Assembly (NCBI GenBank): GCA_959607825.1
Contig: CAUHNW010000003.1
Coordinates: forward strand, 134,702-198,701
Source: HGM13006 sp900757695
GTDB lineage: Bacteria > Bacillota > Clostridia > Oscillospirales > Oscillospiraceae
Direction of reading: 5' to 3'
Length of the DNA: 64,000 nucleotides
Shown: piece after piece, positions 1-6,653 of the stretch
Position numbering within the stretch: position 1 is the first letter of the stretch
How the letters are laid out: the number at the start of each line of letters is the position of its first letter
Position numbers and translations under genes: made by a program
The notes under the pieces: model-generated
What the model saw: the letters and a program-made list of their open reading frames with translations, nothing else
Told to the model about the DNA's origin: nothing
The model's database searches: none

Positions 1-966
1 GCGGGGGCTGAGAAGCCGGAGGCTTCGACACCGCAGGCGGCGATCACCCAGAGCACAGGATCGGCCCATGAAAGTGCGCCCGATTCCGCAGCGACACTGG
101 AGCAGGAAGCATCGGCTTTGGATGCGTCAGAGGCGCCTTCATTGCTGGAGTCGGAATCGGTGCCTGCGGAGCTTCCGGATGCCGGAAGTGAACAGGACAA
201 TATGAATTTGATCGGATTCTATTCAAAGTTCCCAGAGACCGGGGAGCAGAGAATTTCTGATTCCAAGTTCCTGGTGACGGAGGAGCAGAGAACGGTATGG
301 TTCCTCTATCCAAAGAAACATGACGGCAGTACACTGACAGACGTACAGTGCTACACGGGGCAGCCGGAGATGCCGGTGGCGCCAACGGATCAGGTGGTGC
401 TGGATCACTGCACGTTTGGAGAGCCGCAAAATTCAGGGATCGCTGGATTTCTCTGCATGCCAATCGACATCGGATCGGGCTTTTCCGGAAGCGGTAATCT
501 GCACATGCAGGCATACTACGGTGAAAATAACAATATTGGGGCGAATATCAGTATTGTGTCTGCGGGGGAAGCCACGGCTGACGGGGAAGCAGTTCAGCAG
601 ACGGCGCTGGATTATTTGGGATTTTATACAGAACTTCCGCAGGAATCTGGCGTGAAAGCGCAAGTCTTCCATGTTACGGACGAGGGCGGAGCACTGTGGT
701 TTTCTTACCCCAAGATCTGGTATGGAGCGGAGGTTCAGAGTGTTGACATCTACCTAGGCGGCGACCCAGATGGCCCTGCGCCGACGGATCAAAGTGTTCT
801 GGATCACTGTACTTTAGGCGATCCGAGCCAATCTGATATTCCGGGGGTGCTTTGTGTTCCGGTCAGCATCGACAGTGGTTTTACCGGACAGGGTAATCTT
901 CATTTGGAGGCTTCTTATGGAATCTCCAAGGCTGGCGGTAATATTTTGCTTAGAAAATCCAATTAA
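1..966 (+). CDS. Partial protein with two tandem C-terminal repeats, unknown function
   Basis: The reading frame is open from the first base, so the 5' end lies outside the window. The visible part starts with an Ala/Ser/Pro/Glu-rich low-complexity stretch, as in linkers of exported Gram-positive proteins. Two diverged repeats of about 115 residues follow, starting near bases 208 and 613. Each holds LGFY or IGFY, then PTDQ.VLDHCT.G.P, a Cys-Pro turn, SGF.G.GNLH and a final YG. Each copy has one conserved Cys in DHCT and one in the LC.P turn, which could form disulfides. I do not recognise the family. An extracellular, possibly anchored protein is plausible, but the signal peptide would lie upstream. 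A hairpin terminator follows directly. Confidence 0.7.
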   Translation, partial: AGAEKPEASTPQAAITQSTGSAHESAPDSAATLEQEASALDASEAPSLLESESVPAELPDAGSEQDNMNLIGFYSKFPETGEQRISDSKFLVTEEQRTVWFLYPKKHDGSTLTDVQCYTGQPEMPVAPTDQVVLDHCTFGEPQNSGIAGFLCMPIDIGSGFSGSGNLHMQAYYGENNNIGANISIVSAGEATADGEAVQQTALDYLGFYTELPQESGVKAQVFHVTDEGGALWFSYPKIWYGAEVQSVDIYLGGDPDGPAPTDQSVLDHCTLGDPSQSDIPGVLCVPVSIDSGFTGQGNLHLEASYGISKAGGNILLRKSN

Positions 967-973
967 AACGTGA

Positions 974-1010
974 GCCCGCTTTCTTTTTCACAAGAAAGCG
1001 GGCCCATTTT
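974..1010 (+). terminator. Terminator hairpin
   Basis: A perfect 12-bp stem (974-985 with 992-1003) has a six-base loop and a short T tract, CCATTTT. It lies eight bases after the stop codon of the repeat protein and separates it from the metal locus. Confidence 0.75.
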
Positions 1011-1027
1011 GCGTCCTAATGATAGAT

Positions 1028-1045
1028 GGTTAGAAAGTACTAACT
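1028..1045. promoter_or_regulatory. Candidate metalloregulator operator, upstream copy
   Basis: The 18-bp imperfect palindrome GGTTAGAA-AG-TACTAACT lies just upstream of a perfect -35 box. It resembles the near-perfect site at 2412-2429 (GGTTAGAA-N2-TTCTAACC) and the copy at 1115-1132. The repetition beside feo-linked genes suggests a shared operator; the binding protein is unknown. Confidence 0.6.
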
Positions 1046-1051
1046 TTCTGC

Positions 1052-1080
1052 TTGACATTCCGTATATCCTTTGGTACAAT
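1052..1080 (+). promoter_or_regulatory. Sigma-A promoter of the DUF3793-flavodoxin unit
   Basis: TTGACA at 1052-1057 and TACAAT at 1075-1080 are separated by 17 bp. The promoter lies between the two 18-bp palindromes at 1028 and 1115, an arrangement that suits repression by looping or by bracketing. Confidence 0.8.
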
Positions 1081-1114
1081 GACCTTGCTTTCGGGCATTA
1101 TTTTTTTGAAGAAT

Positions 1115-1132
1115 GGTTAGAAAGAACTAACT
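1115..1132. promoter_or_regulatory. Candidate metalloregulator operator, downstream copy
   Basis: GGTTAGAA-AG-AACTAACT starts 87 bp after the copy at 1028 and lies in the leader just before the ribosome binding site of the DUF3793 gene. The two copies share the left arm and most of the right arm. Confidence 0.6.
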
Positions 1133-1154
1133 ATAGAGGACAGGAGGGGAAACC

Positions 1155-1706
1155 ATGTCAGAGGAAACGGTGGTTCGGCTTTGTGCTCCGACGCTGGCGG
1201 GACTGAAAACAGCAACTCTTTTTGCAGCAGCATATCAAAGCCCTGTGGAAGTTCGCAGACAGGTAAGATGCCTGAACCGGGTGCTGGTGCCCAAGGGACT
1301 TCGTGCGGTGCCTCTGATGTATGGAAAGCGCCGGGTGCAGATCTATGTATATCGTCCGGATAATCTGAGGCGGGATCTTCAGAATGCGCAGGCGCAGAGT
1401 ATCCTGAGAGAACTGGGCTATGCGGGGATGGAACCTGCGGAATGCATCTGCCGGCTTCGCCATCGGCTGAGAGACAGCGAAGAGTATCCCCATGAGATCG
1501 GCCTGTTTCTGGGCTATCCGCCGGAGGACGTCCGAGGATTTATTGAGCACAGGGCGGCGGATTGCAAATGTGTTGGCTGCTGGAAGGTGTATGGGGACGC
1601 AGAGACGGCCCGTAAGACCTTCCGTCAGTATAAAAAATGTACAGAGGTATATTGTAAAGAATGGCGCAAAGGCGCCTCATTGCAGCAGCTGATTGTGGCT
1701 GGCTGA
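1155..1706 (+). CDS. DUF3793 family protein
   Basis: This 183-residue soluble protein matches the DUF3793 family of Clostridia, which is often found beside flavodoxin and Feo genes; its biochemical role is not established. The conserved segment around residues 110-160 includes HEIGLFLGYPPEDVRGF and a Cys-rich stretch, DCKCVGCWKVYGD, followed by CTEVYC, which might bind metal. The ATG follows an AGGAGGGG ribosome binding site at the normal distance. Flavodoxin starts 18 bases after its stop, so the two form an operon from the 1052 promoter. The paired operators suggest metal-responsive control. Heme- or iron-related roles remain inference. Confidence 0.8.
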   Translation: MSEETVVRLCAPTLAGLKTATLFAAAYQSPVEVRRQVRCLNRVLVPKGLRAVPLMYGKRRVQIYVYRPDNLRRDLQNAQAQSILRELGYAGMEPAECICRLRHRLRDSEEYPHEIGLFLGYPPEDVRGFIEHRAADCKCVGCWKVYGDAETARKTFRQYKKCTEVYCKEWRKGASLQQLIVAG

Positions 1707-1724
1707 AAGAAAGGATTTGATCGT

Positions 1725-2150
1725 ATGAGTAAAGCAGCAATTGTATATTGGAGCGCAACGGGCAATACCGAGGCCATGGCTGAGGCAGTACTGGAAGGTG
1801 CAAGGACTGCGGGCGTTGATGCGGCACTGATCACAGCCGGTGATTTTGACGCCACGCAGATGGATGACTATGACGCAGTTGCCTTTGGCTGCCCGGCAAT
1901 GGGCGCCGAAGTGCTGGAAGAGGACGAATTTGAACCCATGTTCACCGGCTGTGAAGGGAAATTGGCCGGGAAGCACATTGGCCTCTTTGGTTCCTATGGC
2001 TGGGGCGATGGACAGTGGATGCGGGACTGGCAGCAGCGCTGCATCGATGACGGCGCTGCGCTGGTAGCGGAGCCGGTCATGGCCAATGAGGATCCTGACG
2101 ATGATGCCATTGCAGCCTGCAAGGCCTTGGGCGTAGCACTGGGCGCATAA
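1725..2150 (+). CDS. Short-chain flavodoxin
   Basis: The 141-residue protein has the flavodoxin fold. The N-terminal phosphate-binding loop reads SATGNTEAMA (canonical T/S-x-T-G-x-T), followed by PAMGAE in the 50s loop and GSYGWGDGQWM in the 90s loop, which contact the FMN ring. It is a cytosolic one-electron carrier that can replace ferredoxin when iron is short. That fits its place downstream of a metal-type operator pair and just before the feo genes. The length is typical for the short-chain class. It is the second gene of the unit starting at 1155. Confidence 0.93.
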   Translation: MSKAAIVYWSATGNTEAMAEAVLEGARTAGVDAALITAGDFDATQMDDYDAVAFGCPAMGAEVLEEDEFEPMFTGCEGKLAGKHIGLFGSYGWGDGQWMRDWQQRCIDDGAALVAEPVMANEDPDDDAIAACKALGVALGA

Positions 2151-2157
2151 CAGCGGC

Positions 2158-2200
2158 GGGACTCATCGAGGCACGGTACTTCGGTGGGTCCCAGCCTTTT
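2158..2200 (+). terminator. Terminator-like hairpin after flavodoxin
   Basis: A long stem with several G-U pairs joins 2158-2174 with 2176-2192 (GGGAC arm with GTCCC arm) and is followed by AGCCTTTT. It lies eight bases after the flavodoxin stop. Confidence 0.55.
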
Positions 2201-2375
2201 ACTGTGTAGCAAAGCAAGCGCGCGGGGAGATGCGGACTTGTGATGATAATTCTTCAATAGACGCATGGGAGAAATGGATGATGGTTAGCATCCGCAAACT
2301 GCACAATTCTATGCGTTAGCCGAGACTAATAATTTGTGCACAGAGACAAAAAAATAAAAAAGTTAGTCTGGGCTA
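2201..2375 (+). other. Upstream part of the 430-bp flavodoxin-feoA intergenic region
   Basis: No gene is seen here. The stretch holds partial operator-like elements: GGTTAGC near 2284, GTTAGCCGAGACTAAT near 2315 and GTTAGTCTGGGCTA near 2362. They share the TTAG and CTAA arms of the stronger palindromes downstream. Confidence 0.4.
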
Positions 2376-2404
2376 TTGACATCTCAAACAGAAAGTCGTA
2401 TGAT
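2376..2404 (+). promoter_or_regulatory. feoA: Sigma-A promoter of the feo operon
   Basis: TTGACA (2376-2381) and TATGAT (2399-2404) are spaced 17 bp apart. The expected start point near 2411 falls at the edge of the 18-bp palindrome 2412-2429, so bound regulator would block initiation. The feoA start codon is about 170 bases downstream, giving a long leader that holds further palindromes. Confidence 0.8.
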
Positions 2405-2411
2405 GTGGAAC

Positions 2412-2429
2412 GGTTAGAAGATTCTAACC
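2412..2429. promoter_or_regulatory. Near-perfect 18-bp operator palindrome at the feo start site
   Basis: GGTTAGAA-GA-TTCTAACC is symmetrical apart from its two central bases. It contains the hexamer GGTTAG known from DtxR/IdeR boxes. In the classical box the two hexamers are one base apart; here they are six apart. Its position at the transcription start argues for repression. Confidence 0.75.
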
Positions 2430-2445
2430 AATCCTTTTCCATGAA

Positions 2446-2501
2446 GGTTAGCAGACTCTAATTATGGAAGACTAATTATATAATCAGTCAATACTAATTA
2501 G
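2446..2501. promoter_or_regulatory. Further palindromes in the feoA leader
   Basis: Three more elements lie here: GGTTAGCA-GA-CTCTAATT (2446-2463, offset 34 bp from the main operator), a 20-bp palindrome with GACT and AGTC ends around ATTATATAAT (2470-2489), and CTAATTAG (2494-2501). They could be secondary sites of the same regulator or of the local AraC-type protein. Confidence 0.5.
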
Positions 2502-2580
2502 CACTGACAAATGTGACGGAATTCCATAAATCGGAGTGTGCTTTCCTCCACACAATGCTACATACAGGAAGGTGAAAACT

Positions 2581-2793
2581 ATGATGCCGCTGACATTGAT
2601 CGGAGAAGGCGAAGAGGCTACTGTTATGAGAGTAGGCGGAAACGCTGAGGTTCAGCACCATCTGGAGAATCTGGGCTTTGTTCCCGGAAGCACGGTAAAG
2701 ATCGTTACCATGATGGGCGGAAATATCATCGTACAGGTGAAGGAGGCCCGGGTGGCCATCAGCAGTGAAATGGCACAGAAGATCATGGTTTGA
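2581..2793 (+). CDS. feoA: FeoA family protein, first copy
   Basis: This 70-residue protein has the FeoA SH3-like fold: LIGEGEEATVMRV at the N terminus, then LENLGFVPGSTVKIV and a C-terminal VQVKEARVAISSEMAQKI. FeoA binds or stimulates the ferrous transporter FeoB in the cytoplasm. I chose ATG 2581 because it follows GGAAGGTG at the right distance; an in-frame ATG at 2536 has no ribosome binding site. A second feoA begins 36 bases later and then feoB, so this is the first gene of a feo operon driven by the operator-covered promoter at 2376. Confidence 0.92.
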   Translation: MMPLTLIGEGEEATVMRVGGNAEVQHHLENLGFVPGSTVKIVTMMGGNIIVQVKEARVAISSEMAQKIMV

Positions 2794-2829
2794 TGATGCG
2801 ATGTGCTGGTAATAAAGGAGGAATTTCAG

Positions 2830-3051
2830 ATGAAAACTCTGAGAAGCGCTAAGGTGGGGGAGACCGTAAAGGTCGTAAAGCTCCACGGCGAAGGCGCAAT
2901 CAAGCGCCGGATCATGGACATGGGTATTACCAAGGGCGTTGATGTTACCATTCGTAAGGTAGCCCCTTTGGGAGACCCCGTTGAGGTTACGGTTCGTGGT
3001 TATGAGCTTTCCCTGCGGAAAGCGGATGCGGAAATGGTAGAAGTGCAGTAA
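2830..3051 (+). CDS. feoA: FeoA family protein, second copy
   Basis: This 73-residue FeoA-fold protein carries MKTLRSAKVGETVKVVKL, then IKRRIMDMGITKGVDVTI and PVEVTVRGYELSLRKADA, the classic signature of the copy usually next to FeoB. The ATG at 2830 follows AAAGGAGG with a seven-base gap. The two FeoA proteins of this operon differ clearly in sequence, so they are paralogues and not a recent duplication. They may form a heteromer on FeoB or divide regulatory and structural roles. Confidence 0.93.
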   Translation: MKTLRSAKVGETVKVVKLHGEGAIKRRIMDMGITKGVDVTIRKVAPLGDPVEVTVRGYELSLRKADAEMVEVQ

Positions 3052-3116
3052 GCTGCCAACCGTATCAGGAAAGATAGGATCTTTGAATCCAGCTTTGGAA
3101 AGAGAGGAATCGTATT

Positions 3117-5255
3117 ATGAGTCTTACAATTGCCCTTGCGGGCAACCCTAACAGCGGTAAGACAACGCTGTTTAATGCGCTGACCGGCGCCAACCAGTTT
3201 GTAGGTAACTGGCCCGGCGTTACCGTTGAGAAGAAGGAAGGCAAGCTCAAGAAGCACAGCGATGTGACCATTGCCGACCTGCCCGGTATCTACTCCCTGT
3301 CCCCCTACACCATGGAGGAAGTGGTAGCCCGTGATTATCTGATCGATCAGCGCCCCGATGCCATCCTGAATATCATCGATGGCACCAACCTGGAGCGTAA
3401 CCTTTACCTGACTACCCAGCTCACAGAGCTTGGCATTCCTGTGGTGGTTGCCGTCAATATGATGGACGTGGTAAAGAAGAACGGCGACAGCATCAACACC
3501 AAGGAGCTGGGCCGTGAGCTGGGCTGCAAGGTTGTTGAGATCTCTGCCCTGAAGGGCAACGGGGTTATGGAGGCGGCTGAGGCTGCCATTGAGGCTGCAA
3601 AGTCCACCAAGACTGTTCCTATGCACACCTTCTCCGGCCCCGTTGAACATGCCATTGCACACATCGAGGAGGCTGCTGTCCACAACATGCCTGAGGAGCA
3701 GCAGCGCTGGTATGCCATTAAGATCTTTGAGCGTGATGACAAGGTCTTGGAAAAGCTCAAGCTGAATGCTACCGTGCTTTCCCATATCGAAGAGGACATC
3801 AAGGCTGCTGAGAAAGAGCAGGACGATGATGCAGAGAGCATCATTACCAATGAGCGCTACATCTACATCGCTTCTCTGATCAAGGGCTGCTACAAGAAAA
3901 AGTCCAAAGGGCAGCTGTCCACCTCTGATAAGATCGATAAGATCGTCACCAACCGTATTCTGGCACTGCCGATTTTTGCAGTGATCATGTGGTTTGTATA
4001 TTGGGTTGCTATGGGCCCCTTCGGCTCCTTCCTGACTGACTGGACCAACGATGTATTCGGTGCAGAGTGGCTTCAGGGTGGTGCAGCATGGATCATGGAA
4101 AAGCTCGGCGCAGCAGAATGGCTCTCCGGTCTGGTGGTCGACGGTATCGTTGGCGGTGTAGGCGCAGTTCTGGGTTTCGTTCCTCAGATGCTGGTACTGT
4201 TCCTGTTCCTGGCGATCCTTGAGGACTGCGGCTACATGGCTCGTATCGCATTTATCATGGACCGTGTGTTCCGTAAGTTTGGCTTGTCCGGCAAGTCCTT
4301 TATCCCCATGCTCATCGGCACCGGCTGCGGCGTTCCCGGCGTTATGGCTTCCCGTACCATCGAGAATGAACGTGACCGCCGTATGACCATTATGACCACC
4401 TGCTTCATCCCCTGCGGCGCCAAGATGCCCATCATCGGCCTGATTGCTGGTGCACTGTTCGGCGGCAGCGGCCTGGTTGCGGTATCTGCCTACTTCATTG
4501 GCGTTGCTGCCATTATCATCTCCGGCATTATGCTGAAGAAGACCAAGATGTTCGCCGGCGAGCCTGCTCCCTTCGTTATGGAGCTGCCCGCATATCATGT
4601 TCCCACTGTCGGCAATGTGCTTCGGGGCATGTGGGAGCGCGGCTGGTCCTTCATTAAGAAGGCTGGTACCATCATCCTCCTGTCCTCTATCCTCCTGTGG
4701 TTCCTGCAGGCCTTTGGCTGGGAGAACGGCAGCTTCGGCATGGTGGAGGATATGGATAACTCCGTGCTTGCTTCCATCGGTTCCGCAATCTGCATCATCT
4801 TTGCACCTCTGGGCTTTGGCAACTGGAAGGCTACCGTGGCTACCATTACCGGCCTCATTGCAAAGGAGAACGTTGTTGCTACCTTTGGTGTGCTCTATGG
4901 CGGTCTGGAAGAAGTTGCTGAGAACGGCGACGAGATCTGGGGCGCTGTTGCTCAGAACTTCACTGCAATCTCCGCTTACAGCTTCATGATCTTCAACCTG
5001 CTGTGCGCACCCTGCTTTGCGGCTATGGGCGCCATCAAGCGTGAGATGAACAGCCCCAAGTGGACTGTCATTGCAATCGGCTATATGTGCGTGTTTGCTT
5101 ATGCTGTTGCCCTGATCGTGTATCAGATCGGCTCCGCTATTACCGGCAACGTGAACATCATCGGCCTGATCTGCGCTCTTGCTGTGCTGGCATTCATCAT
5201 CTACATGCTGGTTCGTCCCTACAAGGAGTCCGAGCGTCTGACTGTAAAGGCATAA
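3117..5255 (+). CDS. feoB: Ferrous iron transporter FeoB
   Basis: FeoB imports Fe2+ across the membrane and carries a G-protein domain. The 712-residue protein has G1 GNPNSGKT (residues 9-16), the G2 Thr in WPGVTVEKKEG, G3 DLPG (54-57), G4 NMMD (114-117) and G5 SALKG (143-147). A cytosolic helical spacer comes next, then two Gate motifs in a bundle of about eight or more membrane segments from residue 280 onward, including GTGCGVPG and FIPCGAKMPI with its conserved Cys. ATG 3117 follows AGAGAGGA. Arginine codons are mainly CGT, unlike the CGG-rich neighbours, which suggests high expression. It is third in feoA-feoA-feoB and is followed by its Cys-rich partner. Confidence 0.97.
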   Translation: MSLTIALAGNPNSGKTTLFNALTGANQFVGNWPGVTVEKKEGKLKKHSDVTIADLPGIYSLSPYTMEEVVARDYLIDQRPDAILNIIDGTNLERNLYLTTQLTELGIPVVVAVNMMDVVKKNGDSINTKELGRELGCKVVEISALKGNGVMEAAEAAIEAAKSTKTVPMHTFSGPVEHAIAHIEEAAVHNMPEEQQRWYAIKIFERDDKVLEKLKLNATVLSHIEEDIKAAEKEQDDDAESIITNERYIYIASLIKGCYKKKSKGQLSTSDKIDKIVTNRILALPIFAVIMWFVYWVAMGPFGSFLTDWTNDVFGAEWLQGGAAWIMEKLGAAEWLSGLVVDGIVGGVGAVLGFVPQMLVLFLFLAILEDCGYMARIAFIMDRVFRKFGLSGKSFIPMLIGTGCGVPGVMASRTIENERDRRMTIMTTCFIPCGAKMPIIGLIAGALFGGSGLVAVSAYFIGVAAIIISGIMLKKTKMFAGEPAPFVMELPAYHVPTVGNVLRGMWERGWSFIKKAGTIILLSSILLWFLQAFGWENGSFGMVEDMDNSVLASIGSAICIIFAPLGFGNWKATVATITGLIAKENVVATFGVLYGGLEEVAENGDEIWGAVAQNFTAISAYSFMIFNLLCAPCFAAMGAIKREMNSPKWTVIAIGYMCVFAYAVALIVYQIGSAITGNVNIIGLICALAVLAFIIYMLVRPYKESERLTVKA

Positions 5256-5291
5256 GAACAATAAACTGTCGTGATAAAGGAGGAATGCTTC

Positions 5292-5465
5292 ATGATCGCT
5301 TGGCTGGCGGAAAATCTTTCTACGATTATCATCACGATTATTTTGATTGTGATTGTGGGTCTTGTGATTCGCAGCATGCGCCGAGATAAGAAGAACGGAA
5401 AGTCCTCCTGCGGCGGAAGCTGCGCCGGATGCGCAGGCTGTTCCAGCTGCCATCCCAAAAAATAA
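5292..5465 (+). CDS. FeoB-associated Cys-rich membrane protein
   Basis: This 57-residue peptide has one N-terminal membrane helix (about residues 10-31), a basic stretch RSMRRDKKNGK and a C-terminal Cys tail, SSCGGSCAGCAGCSSCHP, with five cysteines. It matches the FeoB-associated Cys-rich family encoded after feoB in Firmicutes, thought to assist Fe2+ handling at the membrane. I chose ATG 5292 because it follows AAAGGAGG; an ATG seven codons upstream would place that ribosome binding site inside the gene. It is the last gene of the feo transcript before a strong hairpin. Confidence 0.88.
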   Translation: MIAWLAENLSTIIITIILIVIVGLVIRSMRRDKKNGKSSCGGSCAGCAGCSSCHPKK

Positions 5466-5486
5466 GCGCAGGCAATACAAGTGCAA

Positions 5487-5530
5487 AAGGGGAGATGCGG
5501 GTATTTTCCCCGTATCTCCCCTTGTCGTTT
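5487..5530 (+). terminator. Hairpin after the feo operon
   Basis: A 15-bp stem with one G-U pair (5487-5501 with 5509-5523) is followed by GTCGTTT. The T tract is poor, so partial read-through into the regulator gene is likely, which would tie regulator level to feo transcription. Confidence 0.65.
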
Positions 5531-5555
5531 ATGGAATGAAGCGGAGGTCGAAGTG

Positions 5556-5957
5556 ATGACAAATCAGACTGTGAGCCTGACGGCTTCCAATATCCGGTAT
5601 CTGCTGGCGGTAAAGGTACTGGCGGAGGGGGGCCGAGTTCGCTGCGTGGATGTGGCACGCAAGCTGAATGTTGCACGGCCCAGCGCACTCCGAGCACTGG
5701 AATACCTTCAATCTCTTGGTGTCCTCCGGAAAAAAACAGAGGGCGTTTGGACGCTGACAGAGCAGGGATGGATCCTTGCGGATAAATATCGGATGTATTA
5801 TGACACAGTTGGCGGGCTGTTTTTGCGGCTTCTCCCGCCGGAGGCGGATCGGTCATCGCTGATCCTTTCCGTATTGGCTGAGGTGCCTTTGGAAAAAATG
5901 GACGAGGTATGTGAGCGGATCCGGCAGGATGAACAGGGAAGTGAGGCGGACAAATGA
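5556..5957 (+). CDS. DtxR/MntR-like winged-helix regulator without canonical metal ligands
   Basis: The 133-residue protein starts with a winged helix (RVRCVDVARKLNVARPSALRALEYLQSLG, then the wing LTEQGW) and continues with the helical dimerisation segment of DtxR/MntR proteins. Aligned by eye to Bacillus MntR, the ligand positions are not conserved: Asp8 falls on SNI, His77 on YRMYYD (Met), and the Glu99/Glu102/His103 helix on DRSSLILSVLAEV. There is no C-terminal SH3 domain. It probably controls the GGTTAG palindromes around it, but through another ligand or a partner. The ATG follows CGGAGG with an eight-base gap. The next peptide gene overlaps its stop by ATGA. Confidence 0.8.
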   Translation: MTNQTVSLTASNIRYLLAVKVLAEGGRVRCVDVARKLNVARPSALRALEYLQSLGVLRKKTEGVWTLTEQGWILADKYRMYYDTVGGLFLRLLPPEADRSSLILSVLAEVPLEKMDEVCERIRQDEQGSEADK

Positions 5958-6079
5958 GAGTTTTGGCTGCAATTATACTGACAGCAGGATTGCTGACTCT
6001 GATTATTGGAATGAAAAAGTATCTCTTTGGCTGCATTCACCGGGAAGAACAGCGGGCGAAAGGCGGCGAAGAGGTTTGA
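5954..6079 (+). CDS. 41-aa single-pass membrane peptide
   Basis: Starting with an ATGA overlap on the regulator stop, this frame encodes a short hydrophobic helix (VLAAIILTAGLLTLIIGM, residues 3-20) followed by a charged tail, KKYLFGCIHREEQRAKGGEEV. The tail has one Cys-X-X-His pair that could touch metal. The overlap implies translational coupling with the regulator. Peptides of this shape are often missed by gene callers. The function is unknown; a membrane anchor or sensor for the regulator, or a FeoB accessory, are guesses. Confidence 0.6.
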   Translation: MRVLAAIILTAGLLTLIIGMKKYLFGCIHREEQRAKGGEEV

Positions 6080-6093
6080 AGACGCATGTTCGT

Positions 6094-6429
6094 ATGGAAC
6101 CGCAGACCCTCTGCCGCTGCACAGAGGAATATCTGCTCAAAAATCTTGGACGGCATGTGACACTGGAAGAGCTTACCGATGTTCTGGGAGTTTCCGGCAC
6201 AACGTTGAAGAAGCATTTTCATGAAATCCATGGGATATCCCTCTATGCATGGTTCAAGCGTCAGCGGATGCTGGCGGCTGCACAGGCGCTGAAAGATTCC
6301 GGAGACTCTATTTTGAAAATTGCCGGAGATTATGGCTATGAGAATGCCAGCAAGTTTTCCTGTGCCTTCCGGGATGTGACAGGAGTTTCCCCCAGAGAGT
6401 ACAGGAAGACCTGCCAAAGTGTGTTCTGA
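6094..6429 (+). CDS. Stand-alone AraC-type DNA-binding domain
   Basis: This protein of about 111 residues consists almost only of the double helix-turn-helix of AraC regulators. The first HTH is VTLEELTDVLGVSGTTLKKHF, the second lies around ILKIAGDYGYENASKF, and it ends with the family signature FRDVTGVSPREYRK. It resembles the DNA-binding part of PchR/YbtA-type siderophore regulators, but the effector-sensing domain is missing. The start is uncertain: ATG 6094 has a weak site, and TTG 6076, which overlaps the preceding stop, would add six residues. Its place after the DtxR-like gene suggests a paired regulator of the metal locus. Confidence 0.82.
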   Translation: MEPQTLCRCTEEYLLKNLGRHVTLEELTDVLGVSGTTLKKHFHEIHGISLYAWFKRQRMLAAAQALKDSGDSILKIAGDYGYENASKFSCAFRDVTGVSPREYRKTCQSVF

Positions 6430-6431
6430 AA

Positions 6432-6490
6432 AGTTAGGTGTACTTAATGCACAAAAAGTGACGGTTAGGCAATACTTGTGTCGTTTTGGA
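6432..6490. promoter_or_regulatory. Operator-like elements upstream of the peptide-DUF6110-ATPase unit
   Basis: AGTTAGGTGTACTTAATG (6432-6449) and GGTTAGGCAATACTTGTG (6473-6490) start 41 bp apart. They keep the TTAG arm of the feo operators, but the right arm is poorer. Both lie just upstream of the promoter at 6492. Confidence 0.45.
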
Positions 6491-6491
6491 G

Positions 6492-6520
6492 TAGAAAACG
6501 TAAAAAGCTGTTGTTATAAT
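6492..6520 (+). promoter_or_regulatory. Promoter of the 26-aa peptide, DUF6110 and ATPase unit
   Basis: A perfect TATAAT (6515-6520) lies 17 bp after a weak -35, TAGAAA (6492-6497). A weak -35 beside operator-like elements would suit an activated promoter. Confidence 0.55.
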
Positions 6521-6547
6521 GCGTGAACATAAGGACGGTGAGCTGAT

Positions 6548-6628
6548 ATGAAGAAGCATAAGATGTTTGCATGGCTGACAGTGCTGTGCTTTTTCCTGAC
6601 GATTATTACCGGCTATGAAAAGCAATGA
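6548..6628 (+). CDS. 26-aa membrane peptide
   Basis: The frame starts with ATG after GGTGAG and encodes a basic N terminus, MKKHKMF, one hydrophobic helix, AWLTVLCFFLTIITGY, and a short tail, EKQ. It sits between a sigma-A promoter and DUF6110, whose start codon follows 26 bases after its stop. A positive N terminus, a Trp-flanked helix and a good spacing to the promoter argue for a real gene. The function is unknown. Its size resembles known regulatory membrane peptides that modulate transporters, here possibly the P-type ATPase. Confidence 0.6.
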   Translation: MKKHKMFAWLTVLCFFLTIITGYEKQ

Positions 6629-6653
6629 TTTTATGATAATGGAGGTTTTTACT

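Noticed and set aside
970..1206. Short frame covering the terminator and promoter before the DUF3793 gene
   Set aside because: It runs through the hairpin, the promoter and both operators, and ends out of frame inside DUF3793.
3000..5486. Long minus-strand open frame of 828 codons opposite feoB
   Set aside because: It is the antisense shadow of the codon-biased feoB; the translation is rich in His, Asn and Asp with no known domain, and has no ribosome binding site.
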